64,000 nt of DNA, from contig VTFK01000345.1 of NCBI GenBank assembly GCA_009617715.1, positions 124,001 to 188,000 of the forward strand, given 5' to 3'. Both the position numbers and the translations under genes were made by a program. Position 1 is the first letter of the stretch; each line of letters opens with the position of its first letter. The notes beneath the pieces were generated by a model. It was not told the origin of the DNA. It did no database searches and saw only the letters and a program-made list of their open reading frames with translations. The DNA is from Plectrocnemia conspersa (lineage: Eukaryota > Arthropoda > Insecta > Trichoptera > Polycentropodidae). Below, piece by piece: positions 25,641-36,179 of this stretch.

Positions 25641-27370
25641 AGATATTTTTTATTCAAGTTTTAAAATAGAAAAAGGTTCAACTAAAATACATGTTCTAAT
25701 AATATACAAAGCTTTCCGTCTAACACGGTGTAGAAATTCGGCAGAGAGGTAGTTCATTTATAAATGAAGTGCGGATGTATAAACGAAAAGAGAGATTAGT
25801 AAGAGCACTTTAAAGTAAATTAATATCACTGACTAGTTATTATTTAAATTATCTAGTAATAGCATTTTATTTATAGCTAGTATAAGATTAACAAAATTTA
25901 AGTTTATAAATGAAAAAACTGAGATTAAGTTCTGATATACATTTTTATGTTTTGATATACAACTTAGATATGTTTCTATAAACACTGTTTTTTATCACAT
26001 ATTTATATATGTACATGTAACAAAATATTATTTTTATATAACGTTTAAGTTAAATTATTTTTAAATATTTATATTGTTGCTTAATTATTTTTAACTACTC
26101 ATAAAAATTGTCTATTATTATCGTTGCACAAATACTTTATAACATTATATTATTTTATAATATTTTATTATTGTATAATATTTTATTATTTTATAATATT
26201 TATAATTTTTTAGTTTTTTATTATTTTATAATACTTTATATTATTTTATAACATTTTAACAAATACTTTATCACATAATATTATTTTATAACATTATTTT
26301 ACAATATTTCATAATATTTTATTATTTTATATTATTTATAATTTTTATAATATTTTATTATTTTATAATACTTTATAATAATTTATTATTTCTTTGCACA
26401 AATACTTTATAACATTATATTATTATTTCACTAATCGAACACATATATACATATATTACCAAGCTATTTTTAAACACACCACTCGCGTTTTGAAATAAAT
26501 TACGGTATAAAGGTTATTCGATCTTTTCCCGAATGGAATATAATTCGCGACCCGGACTATTTTTATTAGAGATGTTTTAAATTATAACGATTCATTAGTT
26601 TTTCACATAAATAAGAATACACTAATAAACAACATATTTTTAGTACATATTAAGTAAAACTGAATAATATATCTTAATAAAACAAGTGAAATGAAAAAGA
26701 AAAATAAACAAAAAAATGTTTAAAAAAAATAATAATTTTTGAAAAACATTAGGTTTGATTAATTTAAATTTTAATAAATCGTCAAAAAATGAGTTTTATA
26801 TAAAAATAATAAAATTTATGTTGTAATTAATCTATGAGTTATGTAGCAAATTTAATTTTTGGTATAAACACATACAGATACTTAAAAATCTTATTCCATA
26901 GCTTTCGATGAAATGTATTGATATTAATTAAATTAATATGAAGATTTTAAATTAAATATTTAGTTTAAGATGTTTTTTTTATTTTTCATTGCACCTTTAT
27001 AGATGTTTAACTTAATATTAAGAAATACCATTTACCCAAATATATGCCATTTTTATAACGTCTCTTTTGGAGAGTACGTTTATATATTTTTGTATTAAAT
27101 ATACCATATATTTAATTAAAACAATTTTTTAGACGAACATCTTTAAAATACTTTTTGCGTCACCACTTCTATTATTAAACTAGATTATAATGCACTGATA
27201 TTATAAAAACATGTTTAGTGCTCATAATAAGAATAATATGTTACTGTTTTTTGTGTAAAAAGTTAAGTTACAATCGACACATTGGTAATATGAAATACAT
27301 TGTAGTCAAAATAAACATTAAATTTTACACACTCTTGAAAAAAATAAAATGTCAGGGGGTGGTTAAGAAG
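25640..27370. other. Very AT-rich stretch
   Basis: Apart from the minisatellite at 26100-26430, only low-complexity AT sequence. Confidence 0.5.
26100..26430. repeat. AT-only minisatellite with a repeated outer unit
   Basis: The region is built from variants of TTTTATAATATTTTATTA, almost free of G and C. The outer blocks GCACAAATACTTTATAACAT recur near 26127 and 26397, so the array looks as if it was duplicated or began and ended in the same unit. Confidence 0.8.
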
Positions 27371-27395
27371 ATCCAAAAAGTTAGAAATCCCTAGT
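27370..27395 (-). mobile_element. Solitary hAT-like transposon end
   Basis: Read on the minus strand from about 27395, the sequence TAGGGATTTCTAACTTTTTG is followed by GATCTTCTTAACCACCCCCTG. This resembles the 'CAGGGGTTCTCAACCTTTTTGG...CCACCCCC' termini of many hAT elements. No matching opposite end was found at lower coordinates. The call rests on pattern memory only. Confidence 0.3.
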
Positions 27396-27584
27396 CTAAA
27401 TAATAAAAAAAAAAACAATACTATGACTACTTTGCAAAAATTAAAATGCATAAATTTAGTATTTCTAAAAATAAAAAAATATTATTTTAAACATTAAATT
27501 GAAATTTTTAAACACAGCCTACTTCAAAAATTTTAGTATGGGTATTCTCAGACTATGCATTTGTAAAGAGTTACATACTATTTT

Positions 27585-27620
27585 AAGGGGTGCTCCAAAA
27601 TTATGTCCAAGACTGTATAT
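27585..27620 (-). mobile_element. Solitary Tc1-like terminal repeat
   Basis: On the minus strand, after TA, the sequence reads CAGTCTTGGACATAATTTTG then GAGCACCCC. The form 'CAGT..TGGACATAATTTTGGAGCACC' is close to the terminal repeats of several Tc1-like elements. It points towards lower coordinates, where about 100 AT-rich bases follow without a recognisable transposase or second end. It is a relic or a very short derivative. Confidence 0.4.
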
Positions 27621-27647
27621 TGTATTATTTAAACCATTGGGCGGTAT

Positions 27648-27665
27648 CGCCGTACATGTACGGCG
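27648..27665. repeat. 18-base perfect palindrome
   Basis: CGCCGTACATGTACGGCG is a perfect inverted repeat with no loop, GC-rich in AT-rich surroundings, between a Tc1-like end and a LINE relic. Confidence 0.9.
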
Positions 27666-27926
27666 GTCGATCTTTTACTGTTTTAAGGTTATATATTTAC
27701 ATATATAACCAAATTAATAATAAATAAAATTAAAGTATTTACATATTAATTTTAAAATTTAATTGATTGTAAATGATTCGAAAAAACATAAAACCAATTA
27801 ATTAAAGAGTATGTAATTGAACATAAAAAAAATATGTCATAATAAACTAAATTGATCATATACTGATAACAATATTTACTGATACTAAACATATCTGAAG
27901 ATCTCATAAATCTATTCTCAAATTAC

Positions 27927-28226
27927 TTGACCAATAGATATCAATTCGTCAAGTATAATAACTCTTTTTCAGAGCGATATAAGACCCCTACTGGAGTACC
28001 TCAAGGATCCAATTTGGGTCCATTGTTGTTTTTATTGTTCATTAATGACATAGAAACAGCAATAAAGCATTCAGATTTTTTATTATATGCAGATGACTTG
28101 AAAATTTACAAGAAAATGCATTCGATTTCTGATTCCCTCGACCTACAGGAGAATCTCAACTCTATATGGAAATGGGCTTGCTATAACCAATTGCCTTTCA
28201 GTGTAAAGAAATGTCACACAATTTAA
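27927..28226 (+). pseudogene. Reverse transcriptase palm fragment
   Basis: This is the uninterrupted 99-codon part of the 27.9 kb LINE relic. It contains RT motif B (TGVPQGSNLGP), the catalytic YADD and the downstream W-A-C-Y-N-Q-L-P-F-S-V-K-K-C segment characteristic of insect LINE RTs. The frame is open upstream of the first Met as well, so that Met is not a real start. It ends at a TAA caused by a frame change; coding similarity resumes immediately in another frame. Confidence 0.85.
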
Positions 28227-28380
28227 TTTTCAAGGTCATTAACGCCGGCAAAATATTCATACCATCTAGGCGGATATTTTCTGGAAAGGTTTTCTTCAAC
28301 TAAGGATTTAGGAGTGACTTTCGAAGAACGTTGCAAAATTTAGCCAGCACATTGCAGAGACTCATAGCAAATCCTTAAAA

Positions 28381-28935
28381 ATGCTCGGTTTTATCTTGAG
28401 AAATGCGCGTTACTTCAGGAATACTTTAGTATTGCACACTCTTTATGATACTCTAGTCCGCAGCATACTAGAAACTAGCTCCATCATTTGGATCCCATGC
28501 GTAATGAATCAATGTAATGAATTGAAGCTGGAAAAAGTACAACGTAAATTTCTTCGATATTTATACTTGAAGGAATACGGGTATTAGCCGTTTTTGTTTC
28601 CCAGTGCTTTTATTTTGGGAGCCCTGGGATACGTTTCTTTGTCGACTCGCAGAAGTGTTTATGTAATTAAACACTTTTGGAAATTGCTCAAGGGCATCGT
28701 AGACAATCCTTCAGTGCTCGAGCAGCTTCAAATGTGGGCTCCTGAAAGTGGTTATAGTTCTCGGTCGCGTCCACTATTCTTGCCTGTTAAGTCTAGAACT
28801 GGAGCACTTGCCAACTCTTCTCTGGCCAAGGCTATTTATCTGCTCAATTCTGTCCATAGAAATATTGACATTTTCTCTTGCACATATGGAGTTTTGGTTC
28901 AGTTCGTATGGGACAATGCACACCTGTTGAGGTGA
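28381..28935 (+). pseudogene. C-terminal part of LINE ORF2 with one in-frame stop
   Basis: One frame runs from LGFILRNARYFRN to LVQFVWDNAHLLR, interrupted only by TAG at 28585-28587. It includes LVRSILETSSIIW and LEKVQRKFLRYLYLKEYGY, the LINE region that usually reads 'L..V..S.LEY.S.IW' followed by 'QR.FLR', and then a GYVSLSTRR motif. It belongs to the same element as the RT fragment just upstream and is separated from it by frameshifts. Confidence 0.8.
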
Positions 28936-29299
28936 TTTGTGTCTGTTGTTTTGTCTTGTTTATATTTGTATGTATTATAATGTATTTGTACTTTTGACTA
29001 TCGTGACGCATTGGGTTTGCCTGTCAGGTCACGATGGTTATAATTTTAATAAATAAATATGTTTATAACATTTTTTGTGATTTTAATATGTAGACTTTTC
29101 TAAAGAAATATGATACCTTGCACGACGCAGATATTTATCATAAAATTTTAACAAATTTATATATAGCTTACAAACACTTGAACCATTTAACTTTTGACGC
29201 AACAGTTTTCCTTCCATATGCACAACCAACCAGACCTTAAGCATTACTTCTGAATAGTGAGCATTCGGAAACACTCACACAAACGTCGAAAAGTTGTTT

Positions 29300-29760
29300 T
29301 GCCGAGCATCTATCGGCACCTATAAGCTTAACAAATTACTGGTATATGTACCCTCACTCTCTTTCTCTTCGAGAAGAGGTAATTCTCAGTGGTACGTTTT
29401 GGTCTTTGTGTCTCTTCCAGCATCCGCCGATACATTTTACATGTGAAAGGCTCCTTCAGGAGGCATCCGCAGCCATTGAGCTGAGCGATACGCTCTCTCC
29501 AGAAATCTGAGCATGTGTGTATGTCTATTGATTCGAAAACGAGCATCTTCCTCAAACGCCTCTCAATATATGAGTAAAGGACGGCCGTCGGGAGACTTAC
29601 TTTTATACAGAGAACTGCACGTGAGAAACGGCGTGTATTAGATATTTTAATGGCGACCAGGCGAGGGAATTCTCTCTCGTTCCGATACAACTATCTATGG
29701 CTTTATGCGGCGATAAAGTGCGGCATACATCGTGTTTCCCTATGTATGTAAATAGTAGTG
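29300..29760. other. GC-richer non-coding island
   Basis: The 120-codon minus frame at 29328-29690 is Arg-rich with no domain. Likely a chance frame in an island of lower stop density. Confidence 0.3.
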
Positions 29761-31170
29761 TATAACAGTCATATGGAGCAATTTATAATATTTTATGGGT
29801 TTAAAATTATGTATTTTGCGTCTTAAATAAATGAGTTATGATTTTGTAACATATTTTATAATAAAATTCAATTTATTGTTTTTTAATTTAATGGCATGAT
29901 CCTTAAATATTTTTTAGTAGTGCTATTTAGTAAAGAAGCTTAGTAAAAAAAATGGTACTATTATCAGTTGTTTATGTAGGTATTTGGGCTACAAGAGAAG
30001 CAAACATATTTCATATAATAATTTCTGCAAATGTTCTCTGTTAGTTTTTAGTTTGTTTCACCAAAACAGAATTGTTTTACTACTGAAATTAAGAAGATAA
30101 AAATAATATGCTAATTAGGCGATAATTGTTTTGAGGTATTTTAATCAGACTTATTTCTGCAGTTTTACATGTAGCGGAAAATACTCAGTTTAACATGATT
30201 AAACATTACTCAAATGTGTTTCGAAAATTTTATTTGGATACTTGAGTATACGGTATTGTAACGGCGTTCGTTGCCGCAACATTTCGTCGTTAAACGGACA
30301 ATCGGCGTCGTTATAACGTCCGTGGTGCGGCCCGATGCAGTTTTGGGCCGGTGGAAAATCAGCCCGCCCGAAAGTGCAATTCAGCTAGCCATTCGTATAA
30401 TGCTGAATTCTGCAATTTTGTTTGGCTTTCAAAAACAAAATTAGTTAGACCAGGACCACAATGAGAATTGTTCCGGTTGTCTACGATAGACCCGGAAATC
30501 GTGCGGTCGCTTTGCCAAAATCATTTTATACCGCGACGGTTTGCGTTTTGTTTCTGTTTTGTTTGTATACAAACAATGTATGTAATATAATGGGAATTGG
30601 AGGAAAGATTTCCTCTCAGATAAGCACGTATAAAATAATAGTATCATAAAATAATCCTCCTACTTCTTGGAAATCTCAAAGTAGAACCAATACAGATTAA
30701 ATGCAAACCTTTTTTAAGTTGACAACCCACATTTTCATGGAAGCTAATGTATTAATTTATTTTAATGATAATATTTTTACAAATCAATATCACAAAGCAA
30801 GCTACAAATTGTATTTAAATAACATTTTCTGATTTATATAAATTAAATTATCATGCATTTATATTTTACTCTTAAAGACTAAAAATACCAATGTTAAAAT
30901 ACATAAAAATTATATTTTTGTGAAAAAAAATTGAAAACGTGTGGTACGGTGTTGTTAGCATTAAAATAATTTTAGCGACAAAACAATAACGTAGCAACGT
31001 CCATAGTACATTTCGCCGAATAACGTTTACGATTTCGTAACGCTTTACGTGCGTCTATATAAAACTGTCGTTTTCCTGTCAAGTCCAGATACAGAATTAA
31101 TTCGCCGTAAATTTTTCGGACCCAGGACGAAATGTTAAAAAACGACAATGAAGCAATAAAAAGGGTAGTA
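29760..31170. other. AT-rich stretch with two CpG patches
   Basis: Patches near 30250-30560 (CGGCGTCGTTATAACGTCCG) and 30940-31170 are rich in CpG. The minus frame at 30972-31196 is unplaced. Confidence 0.35.
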
Positions 31171-31490
31171 CAGTAGCAACCGCATTTATGCGACATATTT
31201 ACCGCGAATGATCGAGATTGGGTTTAATCGCTGTGTCGGGGATATTGTTCGAAAATCTGTATAATGTGTATAAATAAAAAATATATACGCGAAGTAAAAC
31301 GAACGGATTTCATTGGTCGATAATCGGTTTTATTGTGTATGAAAACGTATAATTTTTTACGATGCCGTTTTATGCGACAATGCGAAACAGTCCCGAGTCG
31401 AATTTACAGCTGAAAATGTAGCGTTCGTAATAGACTACGCGGATACGTTTGCGATATTAAAAGTTTAATTCAACGTTTTTTAGTGGACTG
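31171..31490. mobile_element. Possible TA-flanked Tc1/pogo-like element in a CpG-rich patch
   Basis: TA plus CAGT begins the segment (CAGTAGCAACCGCATTTATG) and the reverse complement of ACTG plus TA ends it (31490/31491). Only CAGT is clearly shared between the ends. The motif TTTATGCGACA occurs near 31187, with TTTTATGCGACA near 31366. The AT-rich but CpG-dense texture and the ends recall pogo/Tigger-type elements. No transposase is seen. Confidence 0.3.
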
Positions 31491-31644
31491 TATATTTTTT
31501 AACATTTTTGTATTGCCACTGTGAAGTGCAGGCGCAATTTGGAACTCATGGGGTGATTTGAAATACTTATTGCTACAAGCTATTATGGCATCAGAGAAAA
31601 TAACATTTAATAGTTAATTAAAGGTTTTGTAACGTTATTTATAT

Positions 31645-31694
31645 TAGCTGTCGGTCTCTCACTATCGTGAGGTACCAAAGCTCGCGAGTGTGCA
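31645..31694. repeat. Dispersed hairpin repeat, copy 2
   Basis: The segment starting TAGCTGTCGGTCTCTCACTA has the same fold as the copy at 1671. All the pairing blocks (AGCT/AGCT, GGT/ACC, TCAC/GTGA) are kept, while the differences fall mostly in loops and bulges and downstream of the stem. Confidence 0.6.
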
Positions 31695-32570
31695 AATACC
31701 GGACGTTCAAACTTATGCGTCTTAAATTGTATTATTGATTCGTTCTTATATGTATTATTATTATTATTATATATTATTTCGATACATGTTTAAATACATA
31801 CGACGACTAAGTGAATTACATACAAGTGCCTTCAAAAATAAATTTAGTATTCATATGATAAATATATAGATATACATGCTGTTGATTATTTTATAACAAT
31901 AATTACAATTTAATTGTAATGCACTTTTATATTATCTAATAATATTTACATAAATACTAAACACCTTTTTGACATATAAAATACAACGTTAAATAACATT
32001 ATTTTAGTTTCTTAAATTTTTTATTGCCAAATACTTGAATTTTTTTATTCGTAAGCGATATATGTTTTACCGAAGCTTTAATGTAATATAGCATATCCTA
32101 ATAATAATGTATTATGAATAAAACGTAGGATTAAATGCTGACCTAATATTTTTTTAATATGAAGAAATTACTTCTTTGTTTATAGTAATTATAAGCAGTT
32201 ACAGTAATAAAATAAGATTAGTTCTGACTCTAGGATAAACAACAATTTTTCTAAGATTATTTGTCTTTATTTAATCTAGTTTTTGTACAATATTTAGTAT
32301 GCATATTAAAAAGTATTTTACAATGTATATGTATTAAATTACATATATATAATATAATACATCTGTGTATATATTCATTTCACTTAACAAAGAAGACCAA
32401 ACGACTATTTCTAGAATTGGCTGTAGCCGTTTCGTAATGTTTTTCACACCAATTGAACTTCGAGCACTTCCACTGTCCAACTCGCTTCCAACAGACTCAA
32501 CTTTAACCTATAAAACTTCAATAAGTTTCGAACTGCCGACGAAACTGTATTAGACGTTATTAAAATCCAC
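31695..32570. other. AT-rich stretch
   Basis: No feature seen. Short ATT runs near 31757. Confidence 0.5.
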
Positions 32571-33240
32571 TTCGCAGAGCCGTCGCTCCTTTATTAACTC
32601 CGAATTAAAACAGCGCAAAATTAATTTTCTAACCTGTTTGCTATATAAAAATAAAATCCTCAGAGTATCAAACGACCCTTAGAATTAAATGCTGCGTGAG
32701 GCCGTTTCCCCGCAGCACCCGTCTGATTTATGGGCTACCCTGTGTTCGAATTAAAAAGCGCATCAGTCAGCCGTTTTCGCGCGCAATAATAATGAGCATT
32801 CTCCGGTTCGGGATTTTTTCGCATAATCAGCACAATCCGATATTCTCATATTCCTTTATCCTTATCAGGACGTAATCGCAAATTGCATCGTGTGTGGAAA
32901 ATCGGTTCGCGGCGCGGCAAAGTTGCTCAACCACCATAAAATTGGAAGTTGGTCGTTGTCGGAGAGGTTCGGTTTTGTCTGGGTGGCTGTCGGGGGATAT
33001 ATACCGGGGGTCGGGCAGGTGGAGATACAAAAGTAGGACTTTCTCATGGTCCTAGAGTGTGCAGTTTCAGGCGGGTCTCTTCGGTCCAAGGAATTTTTGG
33101 AGCACCCTACATGTAGGACAGGTGAGCTTTCCGCCCCTTTTGTAAAACGACTAGAACCATTTCGTGAAATTTTATTTCCGAAAAAGAATCACGTTTATGG
33201 ATGTTTAGGCGGATTGCGAATGAAATCTTAACGAATTTAT
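32570..33240. other. GC-richer non-coding island
   Basis: Several overlapping frames on both strands (32827-33352) with no domains. Contains GGGGGATATATACCGGGGGTCGG. Candidate regulatory DNA. Confidence 0.3.
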
Positions 33241-33909
33241 CTTGACGATATCTACGTGAATAAAGCTTTGTATTGCTGTGTGTTTTAGTCAAATGAAATT
33301 TCTTTAAACAGAACGTTATTGAAATAATTAAAACGTTAATGGCAACATGCATAATTTTGTCACTTAAGTGCCTAAAGCACGATTTTTTATAATAAATTTA
33401 TTTATCACTAGCACAAGTATATTAATTATAAAGTTTAAATTTCCATTGAAAACTAAAACTATGATTCCATTAAATTTTTCAATATTTTAAAATCGCGCAA
33501 AAAAATATTGATACAATATTTTTTTTAAAATGATAAAATATATGTTAAGTTTAATTTATTTGGTATAAGCTATTTAATAGATGTGTTGAAATATGTTACA
33601 ATAAAAAGACAGATTAAATACTCTATAGTAAAATAGGTCTATGCTGTTGATGATGATCGTATCATAGCAAATATATATATTTTTTCCCTTAGATAAAATA
33701 CACGAAGTTGTAACTTAAATGTTATTATTATTTAAAATAATTAGATATTCATAGCAGTTTACTTATTTTGCGAAGAGCTGACATATATAATACTTTCTCT
33801 TAGATAAAATCTTGATATCGCAAAATTAAAATAAAAAATAAAAACCTTTTCGAATACAAATTTTTGATTTGTAGATATATTCTAAGTATGTAATGTGATT
33901 TTAATATGT

Positions 33910-34465
33910 AGACAAAAAATATCATTACTAATGAAACTTAACACTAGGCAATCATATCTTAAAATGAATTTGATGAATGCTTTTTATATTAAGATTTTTG
34001 TGGTAAGCGCGCTTTTTCTGTTTAATATTGGTCTAAAGGCTGCAATAGCAGCAAGCCATATAAAGCAAAGTTCCAGAATATGTTTGTGTAATTCAATTTT
34101 GAGTCGAGGTATTTACCGCTAGATTACCATTTTACAAAACTGCCCTGTTTATTTTGTAGATGCGGTAGCAAAGTTTGTCTACGTTTCGTAAAATATTTAT
34201 TTTAATATTCTACCTCTTGAAATATTTATTTGAGTTTTCAAATGATTTTTGTAATTTATTCGCGATTGGTTTAAGAGCGTAAGCACTGGTTAAAATAGCT
34301 GTATTCTCAACGTACATAGATTAACGTGTATTTTTAATTTAAAGATATCGTATGTATACAAGTTAAAGAGAAACTACCCAAGCAAACTTCTCTAAGGAAC
34401 TCTAGCTATAATTAAACACCGTATCGCGTGTTTATTATTAAGTGAAACAACCTAACATATTTTCT
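33910..34465 (-). mobile_element. Decayed Jockey-type LINE relic, related to the 47.9-49.1 kb copy
   Basis: Several + strand blocks line up in order with the antisense of the young Jockey copy. The block around 33995-34060 (GTAAGCGCGCTTTTTCTGTT) matches 48577-48640. The block 34170-34345, including GGTTTAAGAGCGTAAGCACT, matches 48765-48945. The block 34384-34460, including TAAGTGAAACAACCTAACAT, matches 48998-49072. Weaker similarity starts near 33910. The relic covers the same RT region in the same orientation but has many substitutions, small indels and stops. The + strand frame at 33895-34122 is only the antisense of this relic and is not a gene. Confidence 0.75.
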
Positions 34466-34729
34466 GAGGTATAAGCGTATTACACATGTGAAGCAGATAG
34501 TTAAAGATTTTTTATTTGTACAATTTGTAAATTCAACATCAATAGTAATATTTTTATAAATGCCAAAGAATGATTTTACTGTATTTAATAATCAACGTTG
34601 TTGGAGAACATCTTTATATCCTTACATTTCATGAGTTGAAATGAGTTTCGACTTTTTATAGTGATGATATAAAATTTTGTTTTAGTGTATGCTTAAAATA
34701 TAACACAGCTCTTTTCATATCATAAACAC

Positions 34730-35120
34730 ACGCGTATAATAACACCACATTTCACAAGCGCGTGCAAACACTTCCAAGGACTCGTTCGCGATTTTCGCCA
34801 AGATCCTTTTTCGCCTTTGACGCCGCGGCACGCCCCTGTCACTTAGACACACAGCCCTGATATAGTTTTGTAGGTGGAAAATATTATCCCGGCTCCTCGG
34901 CTAACATATGTAAGTAGAATATAAAGTAAGTACGCCCCGGGGCTCTCGAGGGCCCCGGCATGGAAGCTTCGAAGCTCGGGGGCGAAGCTGGCGCCCGGGT
35001 AATACGTACGGACGTGGTTTTAGATTAAAGTCGACACATTCGATTTCCTGCGATACCCGACCCCTGAATCAATATTGCGTTTGTGTGCAACTCCTATCTC
35101 AGAGGCTGTGTTGCCAAAGG
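34730..35120. other. GC-rich island
   Basis: Strongly GC-rich around 34935-35000 (CGGGGCTCTCGAGGGCCCCGG is a near-palindrome). No frame. Candidate regulatory or structured DNA. Confidence 0.3.
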
Positions 35121-35439
35121 TTAATGGTGATAAACTGCTCCGGGGCATTCGTGAGTCAGAAGATGCGTAAAGACTTACAGCAGTGGAAATGAAGTCTTAC
35201 TATAAAGTAGTAAAACCTTTCTGATATGGGTTTTATTTAAAGTATACAAGTATTAGATTAAACGTTAGTTCACTCAAAGAAGCTAAATTTATATGACAAA
35301 ATGACTTTTAGTATCTAGTACAGGTATTGCAGTGCCCATTCCTGTCGTGTTTTTTTGTATACCATTTTAGTAACTGTACTTTTTCATTTTTCAAAAAATA
35401 TTTTTTTTGAGAATTCTCAAAAAATGTAGGTAATATATA

Positions 35440-35820
35440 ACATATGATTAAAATAATATAGTATTTTATCGCATATATATTCATATTTTTAAGGAGCAGA
35501 GAACTAAATGATCGTTGAAGAGAACATACTTCAATAAGATGATAATTTGTGATAATAGACACGAATAGTCAAAGGACCAAGACGGATCGATCTACTTCAA
35601 TTGATTACCTATGTCGGGTTAAGGAATTTCAGGCTCCCGTATTTTTACTCGAATTGTAAAAAAATCAATACCAGCTGTTGCTTCTTTACATTTTCTTTTT
35701 AAATTATTGAAAAAACGAGATTAAAGTTTGCTGACTGACAAATTTTATGACGTAGCTCTGTGAAAAGCCCTCATACATTTTTTAAATCTGCCGATTTCCA
35801 CATAGAACAGTTTCGTTTTT
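35440..35820. repeat. Dispersed repeat of unknown family, copy 1
   Basis: Blocks shared with 44095-44400 in the same order include CATATGATTAAAATA, CTTCAATAAGATGATAATTT, CGGATCGATCTACTT, GACTGACAAATTTTA and CTGTGAAAAGCCC. The copies differ by many substitutions and a length difference in the middle, so they are old. No reading frame survives in either copy. Probably a transposon fragment. Confidence 0.65.
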
Positions 35821-36179
35821 TTCAAAACAAATCTACTTCTTAGTGGCTTTTTTTTCAATATTTCTTCTCTGCAGTATGATTTTTTCCAGATTTAGCTATG
35901 AGAAGATAAATTTCATAACAAGCTTTAAGAGTACGAATTTTGTTAAAATTTCGTCGAAACAACAATAGTTTTACTTGTATTATTTTTTAAAATTTTTACT
36001 TTATACTATTTAATTCCTTTAAATTATAGTTCACACAAGTGCAATATTTTTCCTTCAAATGTGATTCAAGACGATATTTTTTCATAGATTCATTGCTCAG
36101 AAAGTATTGATATAACAGACAAAATGAAAAAAAAACATCATGAATAGCTGGTATTAAACGTAAAATTAAATATTAATTT

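Larger units (their letters stand above)
27873..29061 (+). mobile_element. LINE relic, Jockey/CR1-type reverse transcriptase, 3' end preserved
   Basis: Homology starts near LINLFSNYLTNRYQF and runs through GVPQGSNLGPLLFLLFINDI, YADDLKIY and NQLPFSVKKC (27873-28223). After a frame change it continues with FSSTKDLGVTF (about 28230-28340), then after a further one-base shift with LKMLGFILRNARYFRN and the C-terminal region to 28935, broken by one in-frame TAG at 28585-28587. The 3' tail holds a hairpin with stem ATCGTGAC/GTCACGAT just before an AATAAATAAAT tail near 29061. At least three lesions make it non-functional. The RNA-binding and endonuclease domains are absent. No clear target-site duplication was found. 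Confidence 0.85.

Noticed and set aside
28748..28930. 60-codon + frame
   Set aside because: Out-of-phase shadow of the LINE C-terminal frame at 28381-28935.
33895..34122. 75-codon + frame
   Set aside because: Antisense of the decayed Jockey relic.
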